In this document: positions 37,801 to 50,000 of the stretch, one piece after another
How the letters are laid out: every line of letters starts with the position of its first letter
How positions within the stretch are numbered: position 1 is the first letter of the stretch
DNA from: Motacilla alba alba
Taxonomy: Eukaryota > Chordata > Aves > Passeriformes > Motacillidae
DNA length: 64,000 bases
Direction of reading: 5' to 3'
Assembly: GCF_015832195.1 (NCBI RefSeq)
Contig: NC_052018.1
Span: 40,459,258 to 40,523,257, forward strand
Notes under the pieces: generated by a model
The model's input: only the letters and a program-made list of their open reading frames with translations
Told to the model about the DNA's origin: nothing
Database searches by the model: none
Translations under genes and position numbers: made by a program

Positions 37801-38503
37801 AGTTTGTCCTCCAGCAATCAAATGCAGAGTAAAAATATTGGAGTAAATAACACTACCCTCTTCAGTATTAGAAAGATGAAGAAATTTTAGCTTTTGATGT
37901 TGTTTATGATGTTATCTTCAATGACTAGAGCCTTTTTATTTAAATTCTTCTGACAATTCTCTACACAATCATGTTGGTCCAAACACAGAGGTCTGTTTCC
38001 ACCATTTCAACATCTATGTACTTGATGTAAGAGCAAATGATCAAGAAATTCCTAAGGAGGACAATAGAAAAACAAATGGACAAGTTGTAGAATGCTTCCT
38101 TGGGAGTAGAAATGGTTCCAGTGTTTGGTAGAGCAGCCAGGTACTTGGGCTCTCTAAAAATAGCTGGCAAAATCGCAGAGTGACAGCAGCTGAAAAGTCT
38201 GGTCAGTACAATGAAGTGTGATGAACATCAGCCAGTGATCTTCCTGTCTTCTGACACAACAAAGGCTTTGATCAAGACTAGAAATACGCCCGCAACAGTG
38301 CAAAGCACCCGAGGCACTTCTAGCAAAGCCAGCAAATTGACATGGAGCTCTTTCGTTATACAACACCATAGTTTCAAGATGAAACATCTATCTAGGTAAA
38401 AGTCCTCTGCACTGAAAAATGGTAAAAATCTTTTTTTCCTACCAAGAATATTAAAAATGTACTAAGTGAGTAAGTTAATTTACTGGTTCTCAGTGAATTT
38501 ACT
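34807..38503. other. Non-coding stretch, nothing recognised
   Basis: Sequence immediately after the CR1 fragment (34807-35096) is not recognisable as continuing CR1; its 95-codon minus frame has no identified family. The rest contains only short overlapping frames (92 codons or fewer) without motifs, and no repeats I can name. Confidence 0.55.
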
Positions 38504-38628
38504 GGAGAGGAGAGGAGAGGAGAGGAGAGGAGAGGAGAGGAGAGGAGAGGAGAGGAGAGGAGAGGAGAGGAGAGGAGAGGAGAGGAGAGGAGAGGAGAGG
38601 AGAGGAGAGGAGAGGAGAGGAGAGGAGA
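38504..38628 (+). repeat. Perfect (GGAGA)25 microsatellite
   Basis: This is a 125-nt array of 25 uninterrupted GGAGA units (purine-only + strand). The purity implies recent expansion, and the locus is likely to be length-polymorphic. A homopurine mirror-symmetric tract of this length can form triplex (H-DNA) structures. The 65-codon frame across it encodes an artefactual E/R/G repeat and is not a gene. Confidence 0.98.
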
Positions 38629-40527
38629 AACCAGAAGGGTATGGGGGAAGACTCAATTCTTAGCACCTGATAGGAATTTCAAGGATATTTGGAGACCTGG
38701 AAATGCTACAGAGAAAAGCTGTGGCTCAGTGACAGAAGTGGAACATATAAATCTTTTTCTTCCACAAAAAAATATTTATTTTTATAAATAAGAATAATTT
38801 CTTAGTTAATCACCACATTCTAGTGAATCATCATACATTCATTTATTATTTCCTCTTACCCTTCCAAAACACCCTTCTACGTAAAGACATTGCAAAGTGC
38901 ACAGCACATTCAAAAAAGCATAAAGGGACCTTACTATGACAAATTTCTGAGCACATATGTCCTCCTAGCAGAGGGAAAGCAAGTATTTCAGTGAGATGTT
39001 AACACTTTTTTTGTTGTTATTTATTTGTTTGAATAATAAATTACCCTTAGCTGCTTACCAAAAAACCTTTTGGGTACCATGTTGTTTCTATACCAGCAAG
39101 ACAGCCTGCATGGAATTTACTGAAAATGAGATCTGTCTCTGAAAGGCACCCCTCGTTTGCTTAGACTGTCCTGCTCCACAGTTATAAAGTTTGTGCTGTT
39201 GCTACGTCTGCAACATTGCTGCTGCCTCAGCCTGAGAGCTGCTCCTTGATGAGACAGGGAATTCCATTAAAAAAAAAAAATAAACTAAAAAAGTATATTT
39301 ATAGAAGCAAGGCTGACAAGGGGAGGGGGAGGGTATGGAGTGAAGTGGAGAAAAGGGAACGAGCACTCATGCTTGAAACCCCTTGCTTGTGCAATAATGA
39401 GCTTGAAAGCCTTGCTGAAGTGGTTTTACAGCTGTGCAACAAAATGGTGCACTCTCCTCCCTTAATACTGACATTTTAATGTAGGATCACAGCTATTCAG
39501 ATTGTCCATTGGAGCTGGCAGGCTGATGGTGTGAGCAACTACGCACTCTCATCAATGTCGCTTGGATGAAAGCTGCTGTCAGGCTCAATAAAATGGCAGG
39601 CTAGGCCAATCTGGCACACATGAAAGGAAACTGGAAGAAAGGCTTAATTGCACCTCCAGCAGATTCCAGTTATTCTGCTGGTCTGTTAACAACACACAGC
39701 CTGGCACGCCAGTCCTGTCCAGTCCGCTGTGCTGCGCTGGTAGGAAAAACTCCTTGAAGGTATGGCACAAATGCGCTCTGGGTTAGATCACCATAATCCA
39801 AGCCAAAGAGGTCACAAGTCTTCTCAGCTGGCTTAGCAGCAGCTGCTGCATCCAGCAAAACACTGAGAACAGAGAAAAGATCCCTAAAACAAAGGGTTGA
39901 GTTGATTCATGCTTGAGGGACCAGCACAGGATCCACCAGAAATGGGGAGATGCCAAGATGGGCTGGGCACTCTTCTGAGACATCTCAGGGAAGATCCAGT
40001 AGGAAGAGTACACATTGAAGAGGGACATCAAGCCAGAAGAGAGGGAGAAGAGGCATGACTGCTGGAACTGAATACACTCTGAGCAGACTGCTGGGTGGCA
40101 TCAAGGATGGAGAAACTAAGCATTTGTGTCTTTCATCTGATGGCAGGAGATTGAGGAAGAACAAGAGACTGGGTTTTATTAATTTTCTAATTTTTGTTCA
40201 GTGGTCATGGTGATCATGACCTATTGTTGGAATGCTTGCGAAAAAATGTTTTCCGCTCTTGGGTGGAAGGAGAGAAGGAAGAAAAATGTAGTGGATACAA
40301 ATATCTTTAGAAAAGATAGGGAGCAACAAGCCCTTGAAGCCAGATTTTTCCTCTTAAATGGGACTGAGATAATGGGAAGTAATGAGACACCGCTGGATAT
40401 TTCCTTTTGCTAGCATCACAATGTGAAACTAAGGAAAGAAATTCTCTAATTTAAAAAAATAAAAATAAAAAAAAGAGGCTTCATACTTGCAAGATGAGGC
40501 AGAATTACTCTTTTTTTTGTAGATCAA

Positions 40528-40538
40528 CACCAGGTGGC
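40528..40538 (+). promoter_or_regulatory. CTCF-core-like word
   Basis: CACCAGGTGGC matches the central core of the vertebrate CTCF motif (consensus of the type CASYAGRKGGC). The outer positions fit less well. A single match in 64 kb is not strong evidence of binding. If real, it would be a candidate insulator or loop anchor about 5.6 kb left of the CpG island. Confidence 0.25.
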
Positions 40539-43500
40539 CACAGGGTAAAAGATTTAGTGCATCCATTCAGTCTGTGTATGAGGATTACATGATTTCTTAG
40601 TATTTTTATTTCTTGCTATTTTTAAAATTTTACTTGCAGGCATGTTCAAGGACCTCATATAGCAGATCCAAGACCGCAATTTTATTACTTTTTGAAGCAT
40701 GATAAAAAGGAATTACGCTGAACAAATATTAACATTTTCTATAGAGTTATTCTTTTGTAGCACAGTCTAGAATTACTCAAGAATATTATGTACTGTGATA
40801 CGCTGAGGAAAAAGAATATATCCCTGTCTTGTGAAAAATCCAATTTCAGTTGCACAAACCCTTACATTTCTAAATCTGATTGGATCACAACCCTCACTGT
40901 CAGCTATACTTTGTGTTCTTTTACTATCTGGGAATTAATGGATCTTCTTACTGTTAGGCACCCAGTACCTACACTACCAGGTAGGAGAGACACTCTGGTC
41001 ATCAGTATTGAAATTACCCCTATTTCTGGAACCCTCTGCAAAGACATGTTGAGCAAATGAACTCAGTAGCTCACCCATATAATGGTCTGCCAAAAATAGA
41101 GAGCACAGTACCTTCCCACAGGACATGGATAGTTAGAAAGCTGCAATGCTCCTTCTGTCAGCTTGACAAAAATAAGGAGAAATTCTTATTTCTTCCTTAA
41201 AGAGCAGCCTCTCTGTTTAAGTTGGAGTCCCCCATGCTCATGTATTAAAGAGCCAAGTTGCCTCAGCTTAAGATCACAGTCATAAAAAAATTAGACCAAG
41301 GAGGCTGTGATTTTTCAGCACTCAGTAGCAGAGTAGGCAGTTTATAAGAAATTTGTTTTGGATAATTCTTGTAGGGCACTAGTAATTCTGCCCTGCCTAT
41401 TTTCTTTCTCCAAAGTACATTATGGTTCCCCAGATCAAAGTGAAGTCATGCATGTGTCTGGATTTGGGGACTCTGAAATAATACACTCATTGCCTTGAGA
41501 AGATGGATTAGAGGGTTCCACTGCTTCAAAGTGTATTTAGCACTTGGTAAAATATCCTAGAGATCCAGGCTTGGAATCATTTTTTGAGGGCTTGGAAATA
41601 CAGATTACCAGAATTTTTGCAGCACACTTGTGTCTACTGAGGAGTTTAAAGCTTGGCAGCATTGCAACAGATATTAAAAATACATGAAGCTTCCTTTAAT
41701 GTAAAGTCCTCTGATGGTAAAGTGGATGGGCATTGAAATGGCCAAAGCCATTCCCTTCAGATGATTTCAGGAAAGAAATGCATCCTTAACTCAGTTGCAT
41801 ATGACACAAATATTCATCATCCTAAAAATGACACAGAGATCAATAAAAACTGGAAGAACTTCATAGACATATCCTTTCCTAATTGAAAAGCTTAATATGA
41901 CCATTTCAACAACATACCCATATTTGACCTACTTCAAAATTTTAAAAAAATATTTTATGGCTGCTTGCATCACTGTATATACTTGTTTCCTTGAAGATAG
42001 CTTTAAAAAAAATATAAATATTCCTTGTCAGCATTCTGATCCAAGTGAAAAGTTTCATCCTTCAATAGTGCACATAATAGAACTGGTCAGATTTGAAGCA
42101 TGGGAGCACTTTTTTATCTTGGATCTTTAATATTTTCTAGTTCAGGCAACAGAATTTAACCAAACCATTGGAGATATAACTAATAAGCTCTCCGCACGCA
42201 CAAAATCTTATAGTATAGCCCTAATTTTATTTCTTGCTTTCCCAATTTATGTGTAGTAAAAACATGGCTTAAATAAGACATAAAATTTGCATTCTTATTT
42301 AATTATCTCCTGAGACAATTAATGTCCCCAAAAAATTTCAATATTTTGACCACAAAACAGATTTAATAAGAACAAGAGTGGCAGCACTAAAGTCAAAAAA
42401 AAGGTCTATTAAATCAGTAACCCTACTGATTTAAATAGGACTAGGACTGCACCCTGTGACTTTACAGATACTTATCATGCAAATTTCCAGAACATCCTAG
42501 TAAGCTTTTCATCCTACGGCACTTACAAGGTCCTGCCTCCAACAAACTGTTTCCTAGAGATGCACATGTCACTCACACTTAAACCTCTTCTCTATCCTAA
42601 ACCTACAGGGCTCTAGAACAAAATGAGAGCTTGGATCACATAACACCGCTCCCAAGCCTCTTGAAATTATGAAATTATGTTGCAAATTTTAGGAGAAGGG
42701 GTTTGTTTAAAATATTTTCATGGTATCTTTCACCATTCCTATAGCAAAATATTAATTTTCAATCTTAAGAAGTATCTCTCCTCAGAAAGCTTTTATTTTG
42801 ATTTTCTATGCCAACAATATCACACAAATTTTTCTAACTCACAACACAGCCTGAGGTTCAGTCTTCAGAGAGACATTGAGAACCATATATTGTTTTATTT
42901 CTTTTTGGTTGACAAAATTCCCTTATAAATAGAGCCACCACAACTAAGGGGAAAGTCCTGTAAAACCAGGTGATAACGAATATGATATTTTAATAGTTTA
43001 GTTTAAAATGTTCTGTGTTTTAAAACTTGTTTAAGATAATGCTAGCAACTGACCAGTCACCAAATGTAACAGGCAAGGTAAGGCAAATGAAATGTAGAAT
43101 TCAAGGATGTACAATAATCATCAAGCTAAGACTCATTATACGCAAAGTTAATGGCCGAAAAATTAGATGTACAGTTTAATCTAACTTAGATTTCCTCTAA
43201 ACAGAGTAACTAAATTTCAGGGGCAATTCCCCTCACTATAAAATGGCTGCTGAAAATTAGATCTATTGCCTTCTGAAGGTGCCAGTCTCTAACCAGCGAC
43301 TACTGCTAGCCTTGAGACACCTAAGTTAGAGTGGACATCTACCTTCTGACCAGCTGCTGACACCTCCACTTGCTAAACTGCATGGCAAAGCTAGTAGGAG
43401 TACAACGCATCAGTAGGAGTCTGGATGCCCTGGTATCTGTTTAGAAATGCCTGCACCTCTAACAGAGACACAAATACTAATGCTGAGAGAACCTCATGTG

Positions 43501-44161
43501 CAGTTCCCAGGGAGTTCTGATGAGAGGCACTTGCAGTAGCTGGCTTTTGTCTGACTCCAGTGAGTTGCAGGTCAAGGAAGTATGTCATCCACAGGTGACA
43601 ACAAAACTGACCCAACAGGTAATCCTGAGAAAACGTATACATCCAGCAGGGAAACAGGACAGCAAGGAAAACAGTTTTATTTTGGTACAGGATGAGCAAA
43701 GTATCTCAAAGTTGTGCTGTAACCACTTCAGCTTGCTCCTGTTGTTCCTACCTGGAAAATCAGTTTCTTCTCCTGTAGTTTCCTGCCTCCTGATGACAAT
43801 AGAGAGAACATATACTCGGTATTTAATGACGAGAAGCTGCAGCGCATACTAATGGTGCCATAGCTTCTAATATCATCCAATATCCCCTGCTGGCTTTGCA
43901 ATTACATACACATGGAGCAGGGAAGTGGCATGTGGCACTCCCGGTGAGGATAAACAGGTGTCTAGAATTACCTACTGACATCTCTCAGAGGAAGAAGGTA
44001 AGTGTGAGTTAACTGACCCCACACACAGCTCTGAATGCCTCAGGGTCCCTAATGGCAAAGGCTGATGTTGGAATAAGGGGAGTCTGGTCTGCGTGTCTGA
44101 GTGACTACCCTAAATTCCCTTCCCCCTCTCCTGGTCAGGAGGACACGCCTTATATCCAAGC

Positions 44162-44180
44162 CAAAAAACACTGTTTTTTG
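44162..44180. repeat. Near-perfect short palindrome
   Basis: Arms CAAAAAACA and TGTTTTTTG (44162-44170 and 44172-44180) flank a single C. This is a small structure, possibly chance. It lies in the slightly GC-richer block downstream of the 43391-43852 frames. Confidence 0.7.
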
Positions 44181-44991
44181 TAGTGTCACCCACTACTGCA
44201 CCCGGTGTAAAGGTATTTAATCAGAGCATATTTAACAATAATAATCAAAGCATATGTAACCAGGGTCTTCATCTTCAGTTTGTGATATTCCCTTCCACTG
44301 AATTATACATGTAGGAGAATGTAGTTCAGGAGAAAAAGAAATGTTTTCACTTTGGGCTTGGGAAGACAACTTTATTTCTCCTGTGTACATTTTCCCCTAG
44401 ACAGAAAATAATAACAAATGGACAGAGGGCAACTTTTCTGAGAAGGTTTTAATTGTTTCTAGGGTTAACAAACCAATAGTATTTTGTGACTCTGCTGTTA
44501 TTTAATGCTGCAACCTGCGCTAGATTAAATTACATGGCAGGGTACTACAGTGTATTGGACAGCAGGCAAAGAACACACTGTGCTCTACTCATTACTGTGC
44601 CCTTGACTAAGTATGTGAATTTGAGTGCACCTCCATTCTATAGAATCCTATATCCTATAAAGAATATTGATCCCTGTTTAGAGACGCAGCCATCAAGACC
44701 AGGCTTCTCCCTTAATTGTATAAGGAAACACATGGCTGGGTCACTTTTTTTTCTTTTGGTTTTCACTGGACATCAAATGACCTTGGGTGGTCATTCTCTG
44801 GGCCAAAACTGTAATCTTTTTAGATTTCACAGAAAAAAAAAAAAAAAACAACATTATTGACAAAATTAAGCTATTTTTTCAAATCCCTGACATTTTAAAA
44901 AAAATTGGCTTTTATACTCATAGTCGAAATGTGCTTATTCACATACATGCATGCCTATATGAGTGTGCCTATATGATAAGTGTCACTATTT

Positions 44992-45029
44992 GAGAGAGAG
45001 TGAAGAGAGAGAAAGGGAGAGAGAGAGAT
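44992..45029 (+). repeat. (GA)n-rich tract
   Basis: This is an imperfect GA repeat (GAGAGAGAG, then AGAGAGAGAAAGGGAGAG and GAGAGAGA). The + strand is almost purine-only. It is a simple microsatellite with no coding meaning. Confidence 0.88.
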
Positions 45030-45355
45030 GACAGCATGCCTTTGGCAGTCATTACTTCTGCATTACTCCTTCTTCATATAGGCATCACTTTTTACTCCTG
45101 AAACTGTAAGTTTAGTCAGGGAGCCTCAAATTTCATTAAATCCCATGTTTCTATTTTGGCATGAGAGCAGGAAAACCAATTCGTGTATCTAAATCCAATT
45201 TGTTTGGATACATCTCACCAAAGCAAGAGCTGGGGATCTGCGAAACCAGTGAGTGACCTGGTTGTTTTCTACTCTTCGAGCTACAAGATTCTCTAACTGT
45301 TAGCTTTTCAATTCCTTTATGTTTTGAGTCCAGGAAGGGAGGAGGGGGTTTGCAA

Positions 45356-45660
45356 TTAAAATCGGCACAGGTCACTGCGTTGAGATGAAAGACGTTGTTG
45401 AAGGGAGGCACCTGCCCGGGTGTTGGCGTGGAGATGGATGATGAATTGAACACTGCCACCTTTTGGCTGTGGCCACGGCCAGGGAGTCGCGACGAGGCGA
45501 TTTTTGCCAGACTTCCTTCTTGAGCAGGCTGGGCATCTGGCAAAAGCAGCCTTTCGTGCCGACCCAACGTTGGCTGCACTTCCTAGCACACACCATGTTA
45601 GCACACACCATGTCACCATCACGTAACTTAGATTTTGCCCCTTATCTGTGAGGTCCTCGG
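45356..45660. other. CpG-containing patch with overlapping minus frames
   Basis: GC and CpG content rise here about 0.5 kb before the main CpG island. Three minus-strand frames overlap (45151-45579, 142 codons; 45356-45622; 45372-45611), and the + strand is open at 45463-45651. None shows a recognisable motif. A 15-bp unit TAGCACACACCATGT is tandemly duplicated at 45584-45613. The patch may be part of a promoter region with the island, or a first exon of a minus-strand transcript. No splice site clearly supports an exon. Confidence 0.3.
45584..45613 (+). repeat. Perfect 15-bp tandem duplication
   Basis: TAGCACACACCATGT occurs twice in perfect tandem (45584-45598 and 45599-45613). In the minus frame at 45356-45622 it produces the repeated residues TWCVL. 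The duplication is local and perfect, so it is probably young. Confidence 0.92.
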
Positions 45661-46022
45661 AACTGAGAAGATGGGCTAATAATACGAAGAGCTGTTAGCT
45701 TTACTAAAGACTAAGTGCAATCAAGTTGATGTAAACAGTCACTTCAGCCTGACTGTGGTACACTCTTCCTGCCTCAGGAATACTTGAGAGTATCTCGCAT
45801 TGTGTTGTGCTGAAATAGTGTTTTCTCAAGCGGTGAATTATATACAGTTTGTACTTCAACCTCTTTTGAGCACTTAGCTGTGAATGTTTGTATCAGTGCC
45901 AGTGAGTGTGAGGTGATCTCATTAGAAAGAGAAAGAAAATACTATCAGCCACAGAATTATTTCCCAGTGATTAAATGAGAAACTCTTATCCACATGCTAT
46001 GTCTGCAGTTCTTACATAGGTG
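45661..46022. other. Gap before CpG island, nothing recognised
   Basis: AT-rich sequence returns between the CpG patch and the A-rich tract. No reading frame, repeat or regulatory motif stands out. Confidence 0.5.
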
Positions 46023-46111
46023 TAACAAAAAACAAAACATAAAAACAAAACAAAACAAAACCAAAAAAAAAAAAAAAAACACACCAAAAAAGAAACCATA
46101 AAAACACCAAA
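46023..46111 (+). repeat. A-rich tract with (AAAAC)n
   Basis: The + strand is almost pure A with C interruptions: AAAAC-type units and a 17-A run at 46063-46079. It abuts the CpG island. Poly(dA:dT) tracts next to promoters are known to disfavour nucleosomes, so the placement may be functional, but it could equally be an unrelated simple repeat. Confidence 0.9.
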
Positions 46112-46124
46112 CATTCGCTTTTAA

Positions 46125-46870
46125 GAGCCCAGTGGCCGTCCTGCCGCCCTGGCACTCGTCGCATGCCGAGGTGCCCACGGCTGCCCGAGGTGCAGAGCGC
46201 TGGCTCGGTGCCTCATCGAGGCACGATCGCCGCGTGTTCTCCCCACTCAAACCTCGCCCACACAAGGGTGTGGGCCGTCGCCTCGCACCCTCTCCCGCCC
46301 CGTTGCACTATACGGGCAAAACCCCGTTTGCTCAGCTGCCGAGCCCCGGGGGAAATGTCCGTCCCCGGTGACCTTAACGGGGCCAGGCCTTCACCTCCAC
46401 TTTCTCACCGACCTCTTCACCTTTGTGAACCTAAAATACGCGGCTCCGAGGGGGGATGCAGGTGGAAGGGCATTCCCCGCGCTAACACCGGGCGCTTCCC
46501 GAAGCCCAGCGCGGCCTGGCGCGCGTTGCCCGGCAACGGGGAGCCCCGGCCCGCCCGCTTTCCCCGGGGCGCGGCGGCGCCCGGCCGGCGGGAGGGAGCG
46601 CGGGCCCCGCTCCGGCTGCCGGGCGAGCCGCGCCGGGCCGGGCGCTGCCCCGGTGGGAGCGGCGGAGAGGCGCAGCCCCCGCGCCCCCGGGGCGGCTGTC
46701 GGCCACCGCCGGCTGTTCCCAGCCTGCCCGGCAGGCTCCCCGGCCCCGGCCGAGCGGGGCGGGCGCGTTCCACCCGCGGCCGTGCGTGCGAGTTGGGCGG
46801 CGGGCCCGGCCGCCGCGGAGGGGTCCTGGACTCCGTCCATGGGCTGGTGTGCGAGGAGGGAAGACAAAGC
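46125..46870. promoter_or_regulatory. CpG island, orphan candidate promoter
   Basis: This is the only strongly GC-rich, CpG-dense region in the window. It rises sharply from AT-rich flanks and peaks around 46480-46830, where some 60-base lines are about 90% GC. GC-box words (GGGGCGGG at 46756-46763, GGGCGG at 46795-46800) and a CGTGCGTGCG NRF1-like word (46781-46790) are present. Long frames on both strands (256 and 192 codons plus, 171 and 168 codons minus) are all P/A/G/R-rich and overlap, which is what stop-poor GC-rich DNA produces. None has a recognisable domain, so I do not call a gene. Such islands in birds usually mark promoters, often of developmental or housekeeping genes. Direction of transcription is unknown. 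Confidence 0.85.
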
Positions 46871-46924
46871 CCCCTGGCTCCCCTGCCCCTCTTTGGCAGA
46901 GCCCAATGCCCCGCTGCTTTCATT

Positions 46925-47085
46925 TGTTTTTGATCTGCCTCATTAAAAGACTATTGATGGCTTTAACTATTGTCCTTGTTTAGGTGCTGATTTACAAGCG
47001 CTAATATCTGACTGTGCCGAGATTAATGGGAGCCCGTGAAGTTTACAATTATCCGCAGGTCCCTTGACCACACATGGAGGGGTTT
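46925..47085. promoter_or_regulatory. Candidate conserved non-coding element beside CpG island
   Basis: Directly after the island is repeat-free sequence with several clean motif-like words: TTGTCCTTGTTTAG (SOX/FOX-like), ACAAGCGCTAATATC, GAGATTAATGGG (TAAT core) and GTTTACAATTATCC (FOX plus homeodomain-like). The sequence has the complex, non-decayed look of vertebrate conserved elements. An ATT-rich frame here does not encode anything recognisable. Conservation is inferred. Confidence 0.3.
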
Positions 47086-50000
47086 GGGTTGGGGTCACGC
47101 ACTCTTATGAAAAACTCCAAAGCAGGCTTAAACCTGGGAACATTTTAATAGGATTGAATTTGTAATAGGATTTGGCAGCTTGGCCTAAACTATAGGGTAG
47201 GGGGGTTTGCTCTGGGTTATTTTGGAGATGAGTTTTGGGGTCCTTTAACCTGGTGTCATTACTATGGCAGAAAAAGGTGCAGGTTTCAACATTTTGAGTT
47301 TGTTTTTTGTGAAACCTAAGCACAAATATCTTTGATATGGAATGTTAAGACAAAGGGCCGTCTATCTGAACATACAGCATATATAGCATTTACATGATAT
47401 TATGTATGTATTGTTTGATGTATATTTGCATGCTCTATATGAACTTCAAATTATTGACAACATATATGGCATCTATTTAAAAAAATACAAATGTGTTACT
47501 TAACTGGAGCAAGAGTTCAAGAGTTCTGTTGAGTAACAAAACATTCTCATGCCAACTCTTGCCTTACTCAAAAAAAGCCACATTAGGAAATAGTTACTGT
47601 GCAATAAATTAGATTTATTGAAAGTAGTGCTACAAATAGAGGGGAAGTTACAGGGGAAGGTGGGAGAGAAGGTAAAAGTGAATCATATGAGCAGTTAGTT
47701 CTCACAAGTTGACAGCAACAAATTTCAGTTGGTAGCACTGGCTCTATGGCTGTTAATTCATTCTACATCACTTTGTGCTAGGCAATAATGGCAGTATGCT
47801 TCTTATGCTACTTGGATTTCTGTAAAACAGGATCTTATGAATCACCTCATTCTTAGGCACCCTCACTTAGTAGTTCTGGGTTTGTGGCTTACTCAGGGTT
47901 TTCGTAGGATTTTGGTTTTTTAGTAACACAGCAAAACTGGAAATACATCTTACTTGTCCTCAGGGTCATGAAAGTACTTGCTTTCAGGACATAAACTGGA
48001 AACCCTACAGCACCAAGAGAGGTACAGTCGTTAGAAAGTATCATGAAAAAATAGTGGGAAACTTACAGATACAGTTTGCGTGGTTTCAAAAGTTCTAGTA
48101 CAGCCAGCTTTAGGGAAATGGGAGCTTATGAGAAAACAGCAGCAGCAGCAAATCCTGCACTAATTTATGTCCCATGAAATCTCAGAAAATGCCATTGGCC
48201 TTGCTGGAGTAGAATCAGGCAAAAGACAGGCAGAGTTTCCCTTTATTTGCAGCCTCGAAGCTCCATTTTTTGAAGTTAATACTGACAGAGGAAAGTGCTT
48301 GTTCCAGAGGTCTGTATGTGTGTATTCTAATCACTCAGTCCTTTGCATTATTGTAATCCCAGATGCTGTGCATCTTTCCTGTCCTTATAAATTCAAAGAC
48401 TTGAGTATTCCGTGGAAAGGTTGTGGGCGTCTGGCCCCCCAGCCAGTTTTATTCATTTCAATTGCACTCTGTAACTACTTCTTGGAAATTCAGAGACAAA
48501 AAAAGCAAACAAAAATAATACTTCTAATTAATTTAAGTACAATAAGTATTCCAAAGGCTTTTTTATTGTTTCATGGCTCTGTTATTTGCTAACTTTATTC
48601 TAGTGCTGATTTTCAACAGCACCTATTCATAACTGCAATGAGGGATTTGAAGATATATTGGATATAAGGGTTTCCTGACAAGTGGGTGGGCATTGTGTTT
48701 TACAAAGTAACCATTTCAGTCACCATACAGCTGTAGCCTTATTAGGAGGATTAACAGCCAAAGTAATTATGATTTGAAATGTGCATCATCTCTTTTAGCC
48801 TTCAGGAGTAAAACGTGGAAATGAGTGGGACAGTCTTCACCTCGCTAAGAAATGTTGTTTTATGCTGTTTGCAGGTCCAAGAAGACAAATCTGCTTCAAC
48901 TGAAGTTATATTGGAAGGTTTAAAAAACTCATCAGGATTAATTATAGTTTGAGTATTTTCAAGAAAATCTTGTAGAATCATAATTCTGAAGCTTCTCTGA
49001 ATCTTGTGGCGAATTCAGTGGCCATGACTCTACAAGAGACATGTAGCCCTGTGTATAATGAAATTTTGAGACTGTTTTAACCAGGGAAAATGTTTTCTGC
49101 TCCGCTATTTTCTTTGAACTCAGATTATGCTGTCTCATTAGCAGTTCCTCACTGTCTGACTGAAGTAGGAATCTGGATGAAAATGAACTGACAGTGACTT
49201 AATCTAAACAAGTAGGACATGGTAATTGCTCACAGAGGAAAGTACTTTAAAACAGTTAGTAAAAGCCTGTGGGGTAGGAAAGGAGAGGTGGGGGGGAGGT
49301 GTTGCTCGTGAACTAAACAGGTAGGGCTGACTGCTGGTTTGGTGCTGTACTAGATACAGAGATAAGGCTTTTTCTAACATCAAATGCAGCTTAAGGTTGA
49401 AGCCCTTCAGGCTGCCCAGTGCTCTCCTCTCTATTTCTTCCCCCTGCCTTTATTGATAAGAAGCTCTTACACTTTCACCTGCAGCACTGGTGCTTCATTG
49501 TGGTGCAGACCAGGAGATAATGCACCCAACGTGGGACAGTGAGGCCAGGTATATGGACATTCATTGCCACTTAAATGTGTAGCTCCACAGACACTTCACA
49601 TTTGATAAAGTTGCCACCAGACAACACTGCCACCAGAAGAAGCAGTCCTGCCTGCCCCGGCCCCAAGTAGTCTTTTCCATCCATCCTCCTCATTGCATGC
49701 TCGTGCAATATCATATCAGCAGGCACAGGTCTAAACACCTCTGAGGGCTGACCTTTGTAACCCACCCCATGGAAAAGTGTGGAATGGAAGTAGAAATCCC
49801 CACCGTTGCTCACCACCGTCAGTCCCCTGAGCCAGCTGCCTTCGGGGCTGCCTCAGAGGGGCTGGGGATTAGGAACAGGGGATAAAGGAGATGATTGCTG
49901 GTTTTGGCAGTAAAGTCAATGCTGTTCTCTCTGCATGATATAAAGAGCTGGCACTCCTAAACGCCTCTCAGGGGTAATGTTGGGGTGCAAAGCAGGGTAC

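Larger units (their letters stand above)
38629..45355. other. AT-rich stretch with small motifs only
   Basis: No gene was recognised. Contents: A-rich runs at about 39269-39280 and 44833-44848, a single CTCF-like word at 40528-40538, a GA-rich tract at 44992-45029 and a 9-bp-arm near-palindrome at 44162-44180. Overlapping frames at 43391-43852 (102 codons minus, 118 codons plus) lie in a somewhat GC-richer block with donor-like GTAAGT at about 44000, but nothing in them is recognisable. Confidence 0.5.

Noticed and set aside
38466..38663. 65-codon frame of repeating E/R/G residues
   Set aside because: It is an artefact of the GGAGA microsatellite.
46163..46946. Long frames of 256, 192, 171 and 168 codons on both strands of the GC-rich island
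   Set aside because: All are P/A/G/R-rich, overlap in several frames and both strands, and show no domain. This is what GC-rich, stop-poor DNA yields.
48874..48951. Acceptor-like GCTGTTTGCAG followed by 25 open codons (starting VQEDKSASTEV)
   Set aside because: Too short, without a convincing donor or known peptide.
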